From NCBI GenBank assembly GCA_917880885.1, contig OU862910.1, forward strand, positions 56,222,779-56,286,778: a stretch of 64,000 nucleotides of DNA, given 5' to 3'. Made by a program: the position numbers and the translations under genes. This document shows, piece by piece, positions 21,033 to 34,700 of the stretch (the stretch's first letter is position 1; each line of letters begins with the position of its first letter). The notes under the pieces are model-generated. The model ran no database searches. It saw nothing but the letters and a program-made list of their open reading frames with translations, and was not told the origin of the DNA. Origin of the DNA: Limnephilus marmoratus (taxonomy: Eukaryota; Arthropoda; Insecta; Trichoptera; Limnephilidae).

Positions 21033-23834
21033 GGAGGCGTCTACTAATATCTATAGGAATTCCAAAAACTGAAAAAATCGGACTAATATTTATTATTTAA
21101 ATGAGATTAATTTAAATCAGGGGACAGATCATCCGTGAATAACTACAGACCAATATTTTTGCTGAGTCCGATCTCAAAAATAATTGAAAAAACGGTAAAA
21201 CGAAGACTCTACAAATTTCTTGAAGACAATGAAATCCTGTCAAGAAATCAATACGGCTTCCGCAAAGGTCGTAGTGCCTCAGATGCAATTGCAGCTTTTA
21301 CTAAATTAATATCTGATAATCTCGATAAAAGTCGCAAACCCCTTGCTGTATTCTTGGACCTAGCTAAAGCCTTTGATACTGTATCTCACCGCATACTTCT
21401 GAAAAAACTCCTGCAGATTGGAATAAAGGGGATTCCGCTTGAATGGTTTAAGAGCTACCTAACAAACAGATCCCAGTCAACTATTATCAATTCCGCTAAA
21501 GAATACAGAAGTTCAAGTTTACCAATCACGTATCGTGTGCCCCAAGGCAGTGTATTAGGCCCACTTCTCTTTCTAATATACATTAACTCTTTTTGCAATT
21601 TGAATACTGGTGGCACTATAATATCTTTCGCTGATGACACAGTTATTGTATTTGAAGGTGAAAATTTGAATTCAACTTTTGAAAAAGCAAACTATGGCAT
21701 AAATGTAGTAAAACACTGGTTAGATTCCAACCTCCTTACTCTTAATATTGATAAAACAAAATACCTAATTTTTTCTATACGGAAACCAAATCTCCCCCAG
21801 AACTGTCATAAACTTACCATAAATTCATGTTCACAGAACCCTAACACGCCTACATCACTTCACAAAAACTGTTCATGCAATGACCTAAAAATATCAAACG
21901 AAATTAAGTACTTAGGGGTTATTATTGACGATCACCTGCGTTGGGAGGCACACATCAATTCTACAACCAAAAAACTTCGCAAATTATGCTACATTTTCTA
22001 CTCTCTCAGATCTATTCTTAACTTACAAACACTGAGATGTGTTTACTTTGCACTTTTTCAATCAATTGCTACGTATGGGAGGGTGCGCAATGTCAATTCT
22101 ATATCCCATAGTCTTAATTCAAAAACTTCTGCTAAGGATAATATTCAAATGTAACCCATCACACCCATCAGAACCACTTTTTAAAAAATTCACAGTGTTA
22201 GACATTCGACAATTATATATAAAGACAATTCTTATATTCCTATGGAAAAATGATTTGATGGAAAAAACACAAAACAAAATACACACTCGGTACTCGTCAC
22301 ACCTAAAATGCATAATTCCTACGACTAAAACAACTTTCGCACAGCGACAGTTCTCCTATATTGCCCCCAAAATGTTCAACTCATTGAGTATTGATACTAG
22401 GAAATCGAAAACTGATAAGCTTTATATCATAAGTGTACAGGATTGGTTATTTACAAAGGGGAGGAACTATTTTAAAGAATGTCTGAAGTCTGCAAATTAA
22501 GTTAATTTGCTTTATTTTTATAATCTATTTTTATTTTACTATTTTTATTTTATTAAATTAAAATTAAAAAAAAAACTTTTAATAGTTATCATAATAATAT
22601 TTATATTTGGATGACTTACTTTCAAAGGGGAGGAATTATTTTAAAGAATGTCTGAAGTCTACAAATTAAGTTAATTTGCTTTATTATAATTATTTTTTTC
22701 ATAATTATTATTTTTTTTAAAATTCAAATTAAAAAAATAACTTTTGATAATTATCATAAAAATATTTATATTTTTATGATTATTTTCAACATCTCCACAA
22801 GAAGAGTCATTCATTTATTAATCTACTTATCATGTATTTATGTACCTATTTTACTTAAGCGAAACATCAGCCTACAATAAGAATGGTTTATTTATATGTT
22901 TATTATTATATAAATATTATCTACTTAATTGACAAACCACTTAAAGAATTCGTTGTCATACAAAAACATTGTACCTAACCAAACTATATATTAACCAATA
23001 ACAATTCTTACATTTATACAATTATATACATAAATCGACTACCATAATACGGGCATGTGCCTAGCGTGGTAGTCGAATCACCTGTAAAAACTGTATAAAA
23101 ATTTATATGATGAATAAAGAAAAAAAAAAATATATATATATATCTATGAGAACCAAAGTACGTACGAATATCTACAGCTCAAACTGCTGACTAATATCTA
23201 TGAAAACCAAAGTGTTGACGAATATCTACAGCACTGGCAGAGGTTGGATTTGCAATTATGTACAGCATATTGGAATAACGTAATATTGCGTATGCACTTT
23301 ACATATGTATGTAAAAATCCCTAATATCGGACTATTTGACACATTTAGCTAAATATTAAGGATTTGGGTTTTTGTTTTAACAGCTTTCTTTATTTCGAAC
23401 GCTTCTAAATTATTTAGTCTGTTACCATGACCATTTCTATATCAGTTAGGTTAGGTTAGGTTAGGTTAGGTTGTGGTGCCGTGTATTTCGAAATAAATAA
23501 ATATCTTTGTATTATGACCTCCATGTTTGTTCAATAAATTATTGTCCTCGTAAACAGCAAAATACGTAATATTATGCAAAAACTTCATGTACGTACACGT
23601 TTAAGCCTTTACGTAATTAGTAATTACGTAATTGAAGTAATTTATGCTTTTCCGTACAACCTCTTGCTCAGCTGCCCTCCGTAGATATTAGTCCAACCTA
23701 CGCTCTGTAGAAATTAGTTCAACCTACGCTCTGTAGATATTAGTCAACACTCTGAAGTTCGTAGATATTAGTCCAACATGTGAGCTGTAGATATTCGTCC
23801 GACATACAGGCTGTTGATATTAGTATCTGGAGTC
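21033..23834. mobile_element. Foldback element FB1, copy 2, split by LINE J2
   Basis: The left 69 bases (21033-21101) and the right part (23140-23834) together match FB1 copy 1 in reverse orientation; LINE J2 lies between. The flanks carry the direct repeat AACCAAGAC (21024-21032 and 23835-23843). The central TTAGG tract is at 23446-23475. The end arrays again alternate GTAGATATTAGTCC and GTAGATATTCGTCC. Confidence 0.8.
21102..23138 (+). pseudogene. LINE J2: reverse transcriptase, 5'-truncated and frameshifted
   Basis: The frame to 22154 reads NNYRPIFLLSPISKIIEK, FLDLAKAFDTVSHR, YRVPQGSVLGPLLF and the catalytic FADD (residues 165-168). After residue about 313 (LFQSIATYG) the frame shifts and continues in 22039-22500 (IVLIQKLLLRIIFKCNPSHP, FTKGRNYFKECLKSAN). 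The last 65 coding and UTR bases recur at 22620-22690, a roughly 190 bp tandem duplication of the 3' region. The element ends with AATAAAG and a poly-A at 23119-23132. Only the RT from the fingers onward is present; ORF1 and endonuclease are missing. Confidence 0.8.
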
Positions 23835-23849
23835 AACCAAGACACCTCG

Positions 23850-24525
23850 CGGGCCGCAGGTTGCCGGCCCATGGTCTACCGGAAGAAATCAGAAGCATTA
23901 ATGACATAATCCAAATATTGCTCCCTGTCAAGAAACATTTTAAAGAAATTCTTAAGAAAAAAACTACTGACACCTTAATTAATAATACAAATATCTTTTA
24001 TTTTTCATTTTTTTTTTTCAAAATACATATTTAACATATATATTCATTCTTATTCTTGTTTTCTTAGTTATAATAATTACACAAAACATAAATATCAACT
24101 TATTAATACCGTAAATTAATTATATATCTTTAGAATTTTCCATCATCATATTCTTACTACAGCACTCTTATATACATGTACGAGTATAATCAATTATTGA
24201 GTTCCAACTAATAACTACATTTATGTACACTCTCCTTCCATACACAAGCAAATGCTTATAATGGAAGAGAAATAAATAATTCTAAGATGACAATTATTAT
24301 AAAGATGAATTTATACCATAAATAAATGAATAAATAAATTAAAAAATATACATACATGTCATCCAATTCAATGTAGATCTGAATGTATTGGAATCTTTCA
24401 GTTCAATTTTCATCCACTTCCCGAACTACCGGAATATGTGAACATACATGATAAAAATGATTGCAATAGGTAAATACAATAACAAAAACTAACCAATATC
24501 AAAGTTTACAAAGTTTTTTAGACCA
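23850..24525. other. AT-rich spacer after a hAT-like remnant
   Basis: CGCGGGCCGCAGGTTGCCGG at 23850-23869 resembles a hAT terminus. TTCCATACACAAGCAAATGC at 24236 resembles 53678-53700 (CATTACACAAGGAAATGC), a second dispersed repeat. No gene. Confidence 0.4.
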
Positions 24526-24526
24526 T

Positions 24527-24640
24527 ATATTTTTTACTTGCCCACGCCTTCACTATGTCATCTCAACGCCCCCTAATTTTCTCTGGGTCTTCTAATGCCC
24601 CCCTGAAAGTCACAAACGCCAAAAGGTTAAATGAGAACTT
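24527..24640 (-). repeat. Partial copy of the hAT-like MITE that follows
   Basis: TTGCCCACGCCTTCACTATG, CCCCTAATTTTCTCTGGGTC and CCCCCCTGAAAGTC mirror blocks of 24652-25070 on the other strand. Confidence 0.5.
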
Positions 24641-24651
24641 ATGGTATAAAT

Positions 24652-25070
24652 CATAGGTTCTCAACTTGGGCAATAACGCCCCTTAGGGGGCGTTTCAGAC
24701 TTCCAGGGGGGCGGTAGAAGACCAGGAGAAAATAGGCGGACGTTTTAGACTTTCAGGGGGAGAGGTAGGAGACTCAGAGAAACCCATCCCATCCCACCCC
24801 ATCTTGCCTCATTAGGGGGTATCCTGTGGCAAGGGGGGTCATGAACTTTGTGACGTTCTATGCCAAAACGACTGCCACAAATGTAACCCTGACGTGGTAT
24901 CCCATTACGCCCCTTCCATCGTGGTATCCTTTTACGACCCTTCCGTTGCGGCAAACATAATCGCAATCGTGACGACAATAATTGTTGTTTCGAATTCATG
25001 AGTTAGGGGGAGCTAGAAATATTAATATCCTCAAAGTGGGCGGTGGGCAAAAAAAGGTTGAGAATCTATG
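24652..25070. mobile_element. hAT-like MITE
   Basis: The ends CATAGGTTCTCAACTTGGGC and the complement of GGTTGAGAATCTATG are inverted repeats of the common hAT type. Flanks GTATAAAT and GTCTAAAT are 7/8 identical, fitting an aged 8 bp duplication. The interior is C/G-run rich and non-coding. Confidence 0.6.
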
Positions 25071-25214
25071 GTCTAAATGAATATTCAATATTTTTTGAAA
25101 AACTCTCCTTTCATAACTTTTGAAGGTTATTCCCATCAATGTTTTACACCATTGAAGAAGAATATAACACTTACAATCTAAACGAAAATATGAAAGAGAA
25201 CAAGACATAGAAAA

Positions 25215-25310
25215 ATAAATAGATAACAGTCGCAAAAACGGGACTCAAACGCAGAATCTCTCGTCTTAACGCCTTACCAATTCGGCTACTGCCATCTCTT
25301 ATTTGAACTT
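25215..25310 (-). repeat. tRNA-like SINE head
   Basis: Minus-strand AGTAGCCGAATTGGTAAGGC fits an A box and GTTTGAGTCCC a B box. A TATGAAAAGAAC-type stretch flanks it on either side in inverted form (25185-25200; 25365-25395). Not a clean cloverleaf. Confidence 0.45.
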
Positions 25311-25435
25311 ATGAACAAAAAAAAGTGTCCCAGTTACGACCGTTATCTTTATATTTTTCTGTGTCTTGTTCTTTTCATATTTTCGTTTAGATTATTAGTG
25401 TTACCTCCTTTTTAATGATACATTGTTAGATAAAC

Positions 25436-25763
25436 TTATATAAGTACTACGTTTTCAGCAAATGATCTGCTTTTGGTTTCTGTTTCAGAAGATTGCCTTG
25501 TCTTTTTCTTATGTGATACGAACTTAATGACTAGAAAGAGACAGACGGCCGGAAGTAAGATAAAGGTGAATAAGATGATGGTGATCTGTAAGATGGGTGC
25601 AGGGAACTCTTCAATAGCTTCCACGGGCAGCTCAAATTCTGGACGGTAGTCAGGATCCAATTTTCTTGTTCTGAAGAGTTCATGCAGCACAACGGCTGAC
25701 ATTCTCGGTTTCCTGGTCTTCTGAGGGCTGGTGAAGTCCACTTGGTAAAGTCCGAAACGTTCT
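25436..25763 (-). CDS. GH1 gene, last coding exon
   Basis: Begins after CTCACAG with the split Thr codon, then ERFGLYQVDFTSPQKTRKPR (end of the TIM barrel). It ends with LQITIILFTFILLPAVCLF (membrane helix), a basic cluster and a Ser/Thr/Glu-rich tail to the TAA at 25436-25438. Confidence 0.92.
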
Positions 25764-28700
25764 CTGTGAGGAAAAGAAGTAATTGATCAGTATTCCAGTC
25801 TAAAGGCATGATGCAATAAAAAAACAAATATTTTTACAAGCCATAATTTTACCAAATAAATTTGTTAATGCTTGTATAATACATTAAAAAAAATCGAAGG
25901 AAAAAATTCAAAATTCAAAAAGTTTGAAGGTGTTGAAGTGGGGGGGTCTAAAAAAATGACGCGCCCTGATTGACACGATTGCAACCCTCCTAATAATCTG
26001 AAAAAAAACCTAATTAATTCTTAATCCAAACAGATGCTGCTATTTCCCGTACCACGGGAAAGAACAGATTTTTTTTTGGCGGCTGTCTGAAATAAAAAAA
26101 AACATTTTGTTTTCCATTTTTTTTTTTACTTTTTTCGTTTTTTTTAATCAGTAAAGATTTAAATTTTATTATTGTTTTGGTAGGGGCGGTAGAGTAATGC
26201 ACAGAGAAGGCTCACACCAAATTTCAAGTAAATGGGTTCAGTAGAACCTGAGGTATATGAAAGAAACAACCGTCTCTACAAAAGTAGTTTCGAGAAAAAT
26301 GCCTTTAAAGTTTTGTTCTATTTAGTTAGATTCCGCATAAAACGGGACACTAAAATGGTTATATCTTTAACAATAATTCGATTTTCGAAAAATTAATTTA
26401 AGGCGGTATTTTTGAATTTCTAAACTAGGGGTGGGGAACCTGCAGCCCGCGAAGCTTTTTGGTGCGGCCTGCAAGCACTTTGGTACGGCCATTGGAAAGC
26501 ACTACAAAAAAATTACACTAAAAAAGCGAGAACGGTTTTCTTTCACAGTATAGTCTGTCAAAATAGAGTAGAAAATATAAAAACTTGAACTACTAAATTT
26601 GTAGACTGGCAACACCAATTTAACTGTCAAATATTTTTTTGAAGTGCAATGACACTGAATGTGCAAAACACAGTAAACCACATTTTAAAAAACATTTTTA
26701 CTTCATGACATAAAATTGATTAAAAGGTGATTTATAAAGCGATTTGCTTTAATTTAATTTAACATAAATTTGAATTAAACGATAGATAGAAAGGAAGAAT
26801 CACTAATGGTGAGTTTAGTAACACTACTTTTAGATCTGAACTAACTAACTAACTACATAACCATCACGCCGTTTCTCCGCAGGGGTAGGCAGAGAGGACG
26901 GACCGCTAAACATCCCGGTCTTGGCACACATTCCTTGCCTCGTTTACATTCATACAATGTCTCATACATTCTCTTCTATTATTCTGACTCTTGACATGGC
27001 CCGACTCAAGTATCTGATTCACTTGGTCGTGCCATAGATCTGAATGAGTTAATATATACAGATCTAAAATTAGAGACATGATCTAAAGCCCAGGCAACGC
27101 TAGGTACTTTATCTAGTATTAAATAAATGTGAGCAATTTCTAAACTGTGCTTTATATTTCATTACGTTATAGTTATTCTTCATTATATTAACACAAAATT
27201 GCAAAGGTATAATAATAATATACCTATACGCAATTCTAATTTTGAGATCGGCGGGTATCTATACTGCAATGAAAAAATATTTTTCCACTATTATGCCTTT
27301 TTAATTTTTTATAAAAATGTAGGTTACACAGCTTTACTTGAACACCATGAGTTATGTGTTTAGTATTGCCATTTGAACAACAGTGGCGCCCTCATATATT
27401 TTCTACTCTTTTTTGACAGACTATATTTCAGCTACATTTTGAAGTTATTTTTACTAGTTAAAACCATGATTGTGTTCGCCAACGCCAGTGAAACTATGGC
27501 ATCCCCAATTGGGGTATGTTGTGAGGCTAAGGGTACTGGAGAGGGGAAGAGGAAAGTGGAAAAGTACCTGGCTATTCACATTTGGTCATCAAACACGGCT
27601 AAAGCCATTTCAAGCCAAATTGTGAGGGTAGTGTTTTTATTAGTGCGGTTGAATGGTTTCTACCTGTTTTTCTTTTCTATTTCTGATCTCTCTGTGAATT
27701 TTTGAACCAGATTTTTTGGTTTTTGTTTTAAATATTGTAATGATTTTGAATGAGATTGGAATTTTGTTATAGGGCTTTTGTACTAGAGCATAAAGAAGTT
27801 TTTTGTCCAAATTTTGATATCGTAGTTGCCAGTTGATGTTTTTGGCCCTGAGAGCAGATGCTCCTAATGTGCGTGCAAGTTATTTTGTCTTGTGCAAGGT
27901 TTTTTGTCCAAATTTTGAAATCGTAGTTGCTTGCTGTTTTTGACCCTGAGATCGGGTGCTACTAATTTGCGCGTAAGCTGTTCAATTGATATGATATTAA
28001 GATGGTTGAAGATTTTGTCAGTGCTAGTCCTTACAGGGACTCTTGGAATAAGTATAATAGCTTTTGGCTTTTAATTAGAGAATTTATAATTGCTAACCGC
28101 TGCTTTAGCGAACAAATTCATTTTCATTATCTATTTCAAAGTTACAGTCGCAAAACAGTTCATAGGACATCGGTGAATCTTTGCTTTTGGATCTACGTTC
28201 GAAAATGATAAATAAAGAATTTGAAAGAAACGTGATTGATTCTATTTACTGAGCATGATACCATCGAAAGTATAGTTATATTGGCAGGCGGGTATGGGTA
28301 CCGCCGCCCAGGAACTATTTATTGAATTACGAACACCTCTGACACAGGTCAACCCAAGTGGTTCGCTAAGTTTGGTGATTTACCAGGAGTGCCGATGGGA
28401 TGGTCTCGACGGCGGATGCGTCTGCCCACCAACTGCGGCAGGCCGGATCGGGAGAGACTGGTTAAGGGAGACCTTTGATCTCTCCATCAGGACTCCCTCG
28501 AAACAACTCCCTTCACCGCTGGGATGGTTGGATTCGGTTCACGACGAGTTCATCGAAAATCAATTCATCGAAAGCAAATTCATCGATTTCGAGATCATCG
28601 AAAACCAATTTATCGAAAACCAATTCATCGAATGATCAATTTAGCGCATCGCCAATTCCTCGAAAAAAATATTTTGTAGATATTTGAGAGAAATGCCGAG

Positions 28701-31700
28701 TGGACCGGGAAGTTAAAAAAGCATCGGTCAATAAAAGTTGACAATAAATTTATATATGAAAAAATTGATAATAAAACTTTAGACAAGGAGACTAACCTAA
28801 CCTAACCTAACCGAACCTTTTTTTCGATGAATTGGCGAATCGATGAATTGATCATTCGATAAATCGGCTTTCGATGAATTGGTTTTCGATGAATTGGTTT
28901 TCTATGAACTCGTTTTCGATGAACTTGGTTTCGATTAACTCGTTTTCGATGAATTTGCTTTCGATGAACTCGTCGGTTACTGTTGGATTCATATGTCCAG
29001 TGGACATGATTTTTTCCTTCTCAGAACTTCCTCTCCTTCCTTTCCTTAAAAATACCCACCACAGACCATCTCCTAAGGTGGGGCTAATGTAAAAAAAGCC
29101 CTGAAGACTGTGATCCTTTGTTCTATTACTGGCAGAAATTGATGGCAGTACCAAAATACCGATGAAATGGAATAGTGGAAGCGACTCAGATGTAGGCTGA
29201 GGAAGACTGGATGATTGGCTAGGGATCCAGTTACCTTAGTGGAACTATATCCTACCCTGGATAAAGTGCCGTGATGATGATGTCCAGTTCTTTGCCGTTT
29301 TAATTTAGCAATCAATACTTACGTGTATCCGCCCATCCACTCGAAGTTGTCCATAAGACTCCACGTCGTGAAGTGGGTTACGTTGACTCCATCGTCGATG
29401 GCATCCAGGGTGGCTTCCAGGTGCTTGTTGAAGAAGTCCACCCTGCCCTCATCGATGAGACCTCCGTCGCTGGAGTAGCCAATCTCAGTGATGTAAATTT
29501 CCTGATCTCCGTACTTCTTCTTCACCCAGTTCAGAGTGTCACGGAGACCATCAGGACGGATCTAAAGTAAGAGAACAATATATCAGCGACGGCAGAGATA
29601 ATAAAATATAATAAACGTAAATAACAAGAAGTAACGTGGAAGAAAATGAACCGTCAAAAAGACTCCTGTATTAGAATCCTGCTAATATTCGAGTGCCTTA
29701 AGTTGTTTGATGTTGCCTGGATTATCGTCTTTTAGACGAATTCAATTGTGAACGAGGGGTGTAACGTACATATGTAATAATTTTGAAAAACTAAGTATTA
29801 AAAAAAATTGTGTGAGTTATTATACCGATTTTTTTCAGGAGGTTGATAAGTTATTATTGTATATTAGGGTTGACAATTGCTAAATTATATTTTTGTTTAA
29901 CAAGCTGATTTTAAATCTTCACATGTAGCAAACACCTTGTGGGAATTTTTTTATTTTTTTTTATTTATTTATTATTTAAACGCCCGTACATAGGGCTATT
30001 ACATACATAATACAGGTGTATTGAACATTTACAAACATTATACATATATATATAGAATAACATACAGTACATACATACATACGATGCATATTAGTACAAC
30101 AAATATTTATCATTTTTCAAACATATCAGTTACATAAATAACTAGTTATTTTTGCTTTGATGCAAGACGGTGAGGTTTTGAAAATATCGAAAAGGTCTGT
30201 ATACGTATTGGCAGTTCGGTGAAAACGCACTAGCGGTGAATGATAGGAATAGTTAGTGCTATGATTGTCACTGTGGAAAAGGTGGTGGAGTCGAGTTGGT
30301 TTAACAGGGACACGAATATTTATAACACTTAACATTTGAGGGCAGTCTATGAGATTGTTCAGTAATTTAAAAAGTATAAGAATGTCATTAATAGTACGCC
30401 GGGTAGAAAGTAGTGGTAGGTTTAGATCAGACATTAATACAACTCAAAATATTTTTAATCACCCCTGAGGAAAGTTCAGGATGAACCGAAACCGGTTGAA
30501 TAATAATAAAGTGCAATTGAAACAAAGTTATTTTATTGTGTTTATTATAAGCTGATATTAATTACTGAAATCGTGGAGTTGTGTTGCGCCGTGCATTGAG
30601 TTGCAAACCAGTTTTAGTCTGGTTTCAGTTTCTCCATGAGTGAAGGGCTTTCCCAGGGGTGCCCGGGTTCATGGGATGAGGTTTGCAATTATCCTCGAGC
30701 ATTTGCTGGCCAAAATGTGGCCAGTTAGAAGAGATGTTAACATTTATTGGAATTATTTCAAAAGTTCCCGCGCTTTGTTTACTCGATTAAATACAAAGAT
30801 AACATAACATTTTCTCTTTTCGGCAGAAATGTCTCGCATCTTTTCTGAATTATGTGTTATTGACATTTCGTCATCTCAGTTGGACAAGATTCTAACCGAC
30901 ATTTTTTTTTAAAACGACCTTTGAGTGCAACAACATTTCTTTTGCTCATTTCTATAACCAAAATAATTTTCAGAGCAACCTGTTGCATTTCCATAGATAC
31001 TTGCAAACATCAAGTTTTTGAAGCTCCCATTTATTTTGCACGACTATAAAATTTCTTTGAACCTTTTGCAATTGCCATTTTTTTTACTGCCAGATTTGAC
31101 TTTTTACGAGGCGCAGAAGGATCACAAAGTTTTTTTTTTCAAATTTCGGTCGTAAACTTTGGTTTCGTAAAGCTTTTCATTTCAAATATTTTGTGGTTAA
31201 TATTTATAAGCGTGTTTTCGTTTTTTTTCAACACCTTTTAGATCACACTTCTTACTACGGTAGGAAGGGAGACACAACGATTTCTATGAGGTCTATATGC
31301 GAAAACCAAACAAATTAGCCGAACGAATATCATTTTGACGCTTTACGTGCGACGTCATCAATTCTTCTGAGTAAAAGACTGAACGAGCGTTCACTCCGTG
31401 TTCAGACGTCACTTTGCTTTCATTCCGCGCGCGAGTGAATGTTGCCGAATGCCAATATCCAACATTGTCTGATCGGTTTTATTTTTATTTTTATTCTTTG
31501 TAGAGACGGTTTACGATTAGTTCCCGTGAGCACTTAGGCCATAGGCTCGTTGTGCTATCTTCCTTTAACAATAACCCAGTCCCTTTAATAAAGTTCACCA
31601 GAGTTGTCATTGGATATGTGGCTAAGTCTTCTAGTTCTACGGTGTGTCTCCCCATGTATCTGAGCCTAGTTCCCACCAGGGCAAGACGTTCGGATCGGTT

Positions 31701-34700
31701 TACTCGGCACTTTTATTTCATTTTTTTTCCGACGTGTCACTCCGAGTAAAAGAGGCGGAATGAAAATGATGAAATGAGCGAAAAGAGAAGCGTTTGATTC
31801 CGCCATTATTAACGCGAAAGCTCGAGTGGTATTGTGAGAATTAGTATATTTAATTAACACACCTTTAACCAGGTAGAGAATCCAGCGTCCCACTCCTCGG
31901 GCTGGTAGGCGATGTGACCCATATCGTTCTCATAGGATGGCACCTGTCTGTCGGCTCTCCTGCCATCGTTGCGGTACACCAAGGAGGTGTAGTAGTTGAT
32001 CCCAATGAAGTCAGCGGTATTCTTCAAGGACTGCACCTCCTCAGGTGTGAAGTAGGGCAGCCTGGAGTGCTTAAAGCCCTGCAGCTTGCTCAGCCTGTCG
32101 ATCTCCTCGCGCATTATCTTGGGATAGTCGCCTTCGGGGGTGTGGATTGGGTTCAGATACCAGCCGGCCTGAAAACATTATAATATAATTTCCTGATGAT
32201 TAAATAACAATTTAAAAATCTGGAATATGATTCGGACTTCTAAAACATTAAAGCCCAGTTGTCGTTTCGCAGAAATCCACTTGTGACAAAGTCATCAAAT
32301 AATAATGGTTGAAGGTAAATACCGATTCTAAGTCCGTTCTAGCTTTTGAATAAATTGTTATCAGCAGAAGAGGACAACTATCATATTGTTCATCTTGTCA
32401 GGTTATTACAACTTGAGAGGAAGCTGAAATGCACCAAAAAGCAATCCAAGAATCGGCGTTTAACAGGGACCTTTCAAATGTAAAAAAAATGGCGCTGAAT
32501 GGCCATTTGATGACAATGCTACATTTGAATTTCTGCAAAACATCTGGACCTAATGGTATTCCAGTAAGTGGATAATCGATTTATAGCTTTGAACGCTCCT
32601 TTTTCCACTGTTTTTGTTTTGACATGCGACAAGATTGAAGTGGTGTGACGAAGGTGTTGTTGAATACTTGTCAACTTTTTCGGATTTATTAGTTGTTATC
32701 TATATGTGTATGTATGTACTGTTATTATATCTGTGAGCTCTGAGAAGTATAAAGTACGTCCAGCTTCGTCGTCCAACTCGCACGGCAGTGGGAGGGATGA
32801 ATTGATACGTCTGTCACAACTGGACAAACTTACCCTCCGATTCCTACCCGACCTTCATAACCTATTCCTTCCCAAAATTTCCTCTCCTTCATTTCCTAAG
32901 ATTCTTTACACTTTATCCAGAAAGAAGACTTTTTTGTCATGTGAATACCTCATTAGAATCCCAGCTGCTTCCGTCTGGAGCCAGTGAGAATATGGCATCC
33001 CCAATTGGGGTATGTTGTGGTAGGGAGAGGAAGGATATGGTGATGAGGAAGGTGGGGAAGTACCTGGCTATTCAGATCTGGTCACCAAACACGGCTAAAG
33101 CCATTTCAAACGACTTTTTAATTCTGAATGGTGGTCTTACACCAGGGCGATGCTAAGAGTACTTTCCACTCTGGAACGTGCCGCAAATATACTATACATT
33201 ATTTTACATGAATTAATTGTGAAATAACACACATTAAAAAATATATGTATATTATGTATTTGCCCACGATTCGATCCCGCGACCTTCAGATTACGAGTCA
33301 AGAGCCTTACCCCTCGACCTGAGGTATATTATTTTCTTTACGGCCTATATAACGAAGGTAATGTGAAAAAAGTTAAATTACCTAATGTCGCCAGGTGAAC
33401 ATAGTAGGTAGTAAAGGAATGTTTCATACAGCACTGCATCAGAATATAATGGATATAAAACTGAAATATCTTGATCACATGGCCTATTACAAGATCAACC
33501 AACAAATTTATTCTCCAAGAGAGGATTGGTGGAAGAAGTAGAAAACCTGAATTTGCAGAGATTGTATAAATTTGAAAAGGTTCAGGTCTAAATCCAAAGA
33601 CTTTACTCAATAATTGTATAATTATTTTGCAGTAAAATCGGTAGATGTCGCCACTGGTGATGAAATGGCGCTGGCGTTTTACAACCACGGACTACGTTAC
33701 GTGTATTCATTATCAGTAAGTTCATACCTGTTATTTCTCTCTTTTAGTCGAACTCAGCTAAATTTGTGTTTCAGTTAAAATTCCGGAATGACTAATGCCA
33801 GCTTTTCGACACATGTTATTTAGGTAAATTTTATTTTATTTTTATTTTTTATTTTTTTATTTATTTATTACACGCCCTGATGGGTTTTTACATTATAATT
33901 TATAAGTTGAGTAACAAACAATGAAGAAAATATAATACAATGAGAAAAGAAAATATACAAAACAGTGTAACAACAAAGCAAATAATAAAATAAAAATACA
34001 TATTATGTAAAAATGATAAGAAGTCTCATATTCAATATAAACAAAAATTGAAGAAATTATGTAAATCTATTTGTGCCTAGAAGAATAAAAGTGATAGAAT
34101 ATACAACGTTTATACTGATTAGTTTTAAGATGAAATATATCACCTAGATTAGAATATTTATTTCCAAGACTGTGAAGTCTCGGAAACGATGAATTTTGAT
34201 AAGCTAGTGTCCTGGTGTTATTGAAGTAGAAGGGTAATAAATGTCGACAAGATTTTTGGGGAACATGGATATTGATAAATTGAAGTAATTCAGAACAGTC
34301 AATTTTGTAATGCAGTATTTTATGTAATAGTATTAAATCTGTGCTTATTCTTCTTTCTGAAAGTTTCAATAGAGACGTTTTATCCAGGAGATAATTGTAA
34401 TCAATGTTTAGTATAGGAATATGCAATTTATAGTTTATAAACCTTAGAAACTTCCGTTGAATCTTTTCAATGTTGTCTGAATGAATGTTGTAAAAGGGAG
34501 ACCATAACGTAGAGTTATATTCAAGTTGGCATCTGACAAGGGTTTTATATAACATAATAAATGTGTAAAAATTAAGCATAGGAAATGACATTTTGCAAAT
34601 ATCCATTGTTAAACAAAATTCAATTTTCGAATAAATTAATGAATTAAACTTTGAATCCAAACAAAAAAATATTTATTTTAAATAGGTACCTATTGAATCA

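Noticed and set aside
28294..28635. 113-residue frame ending in repeated FIENQFIE units, and its reverse-strand mirror at 28852-29154
   Set aside because: The repeats are the foldback arms of FB2 read in frame; codons simply follow the 15 bp unit.
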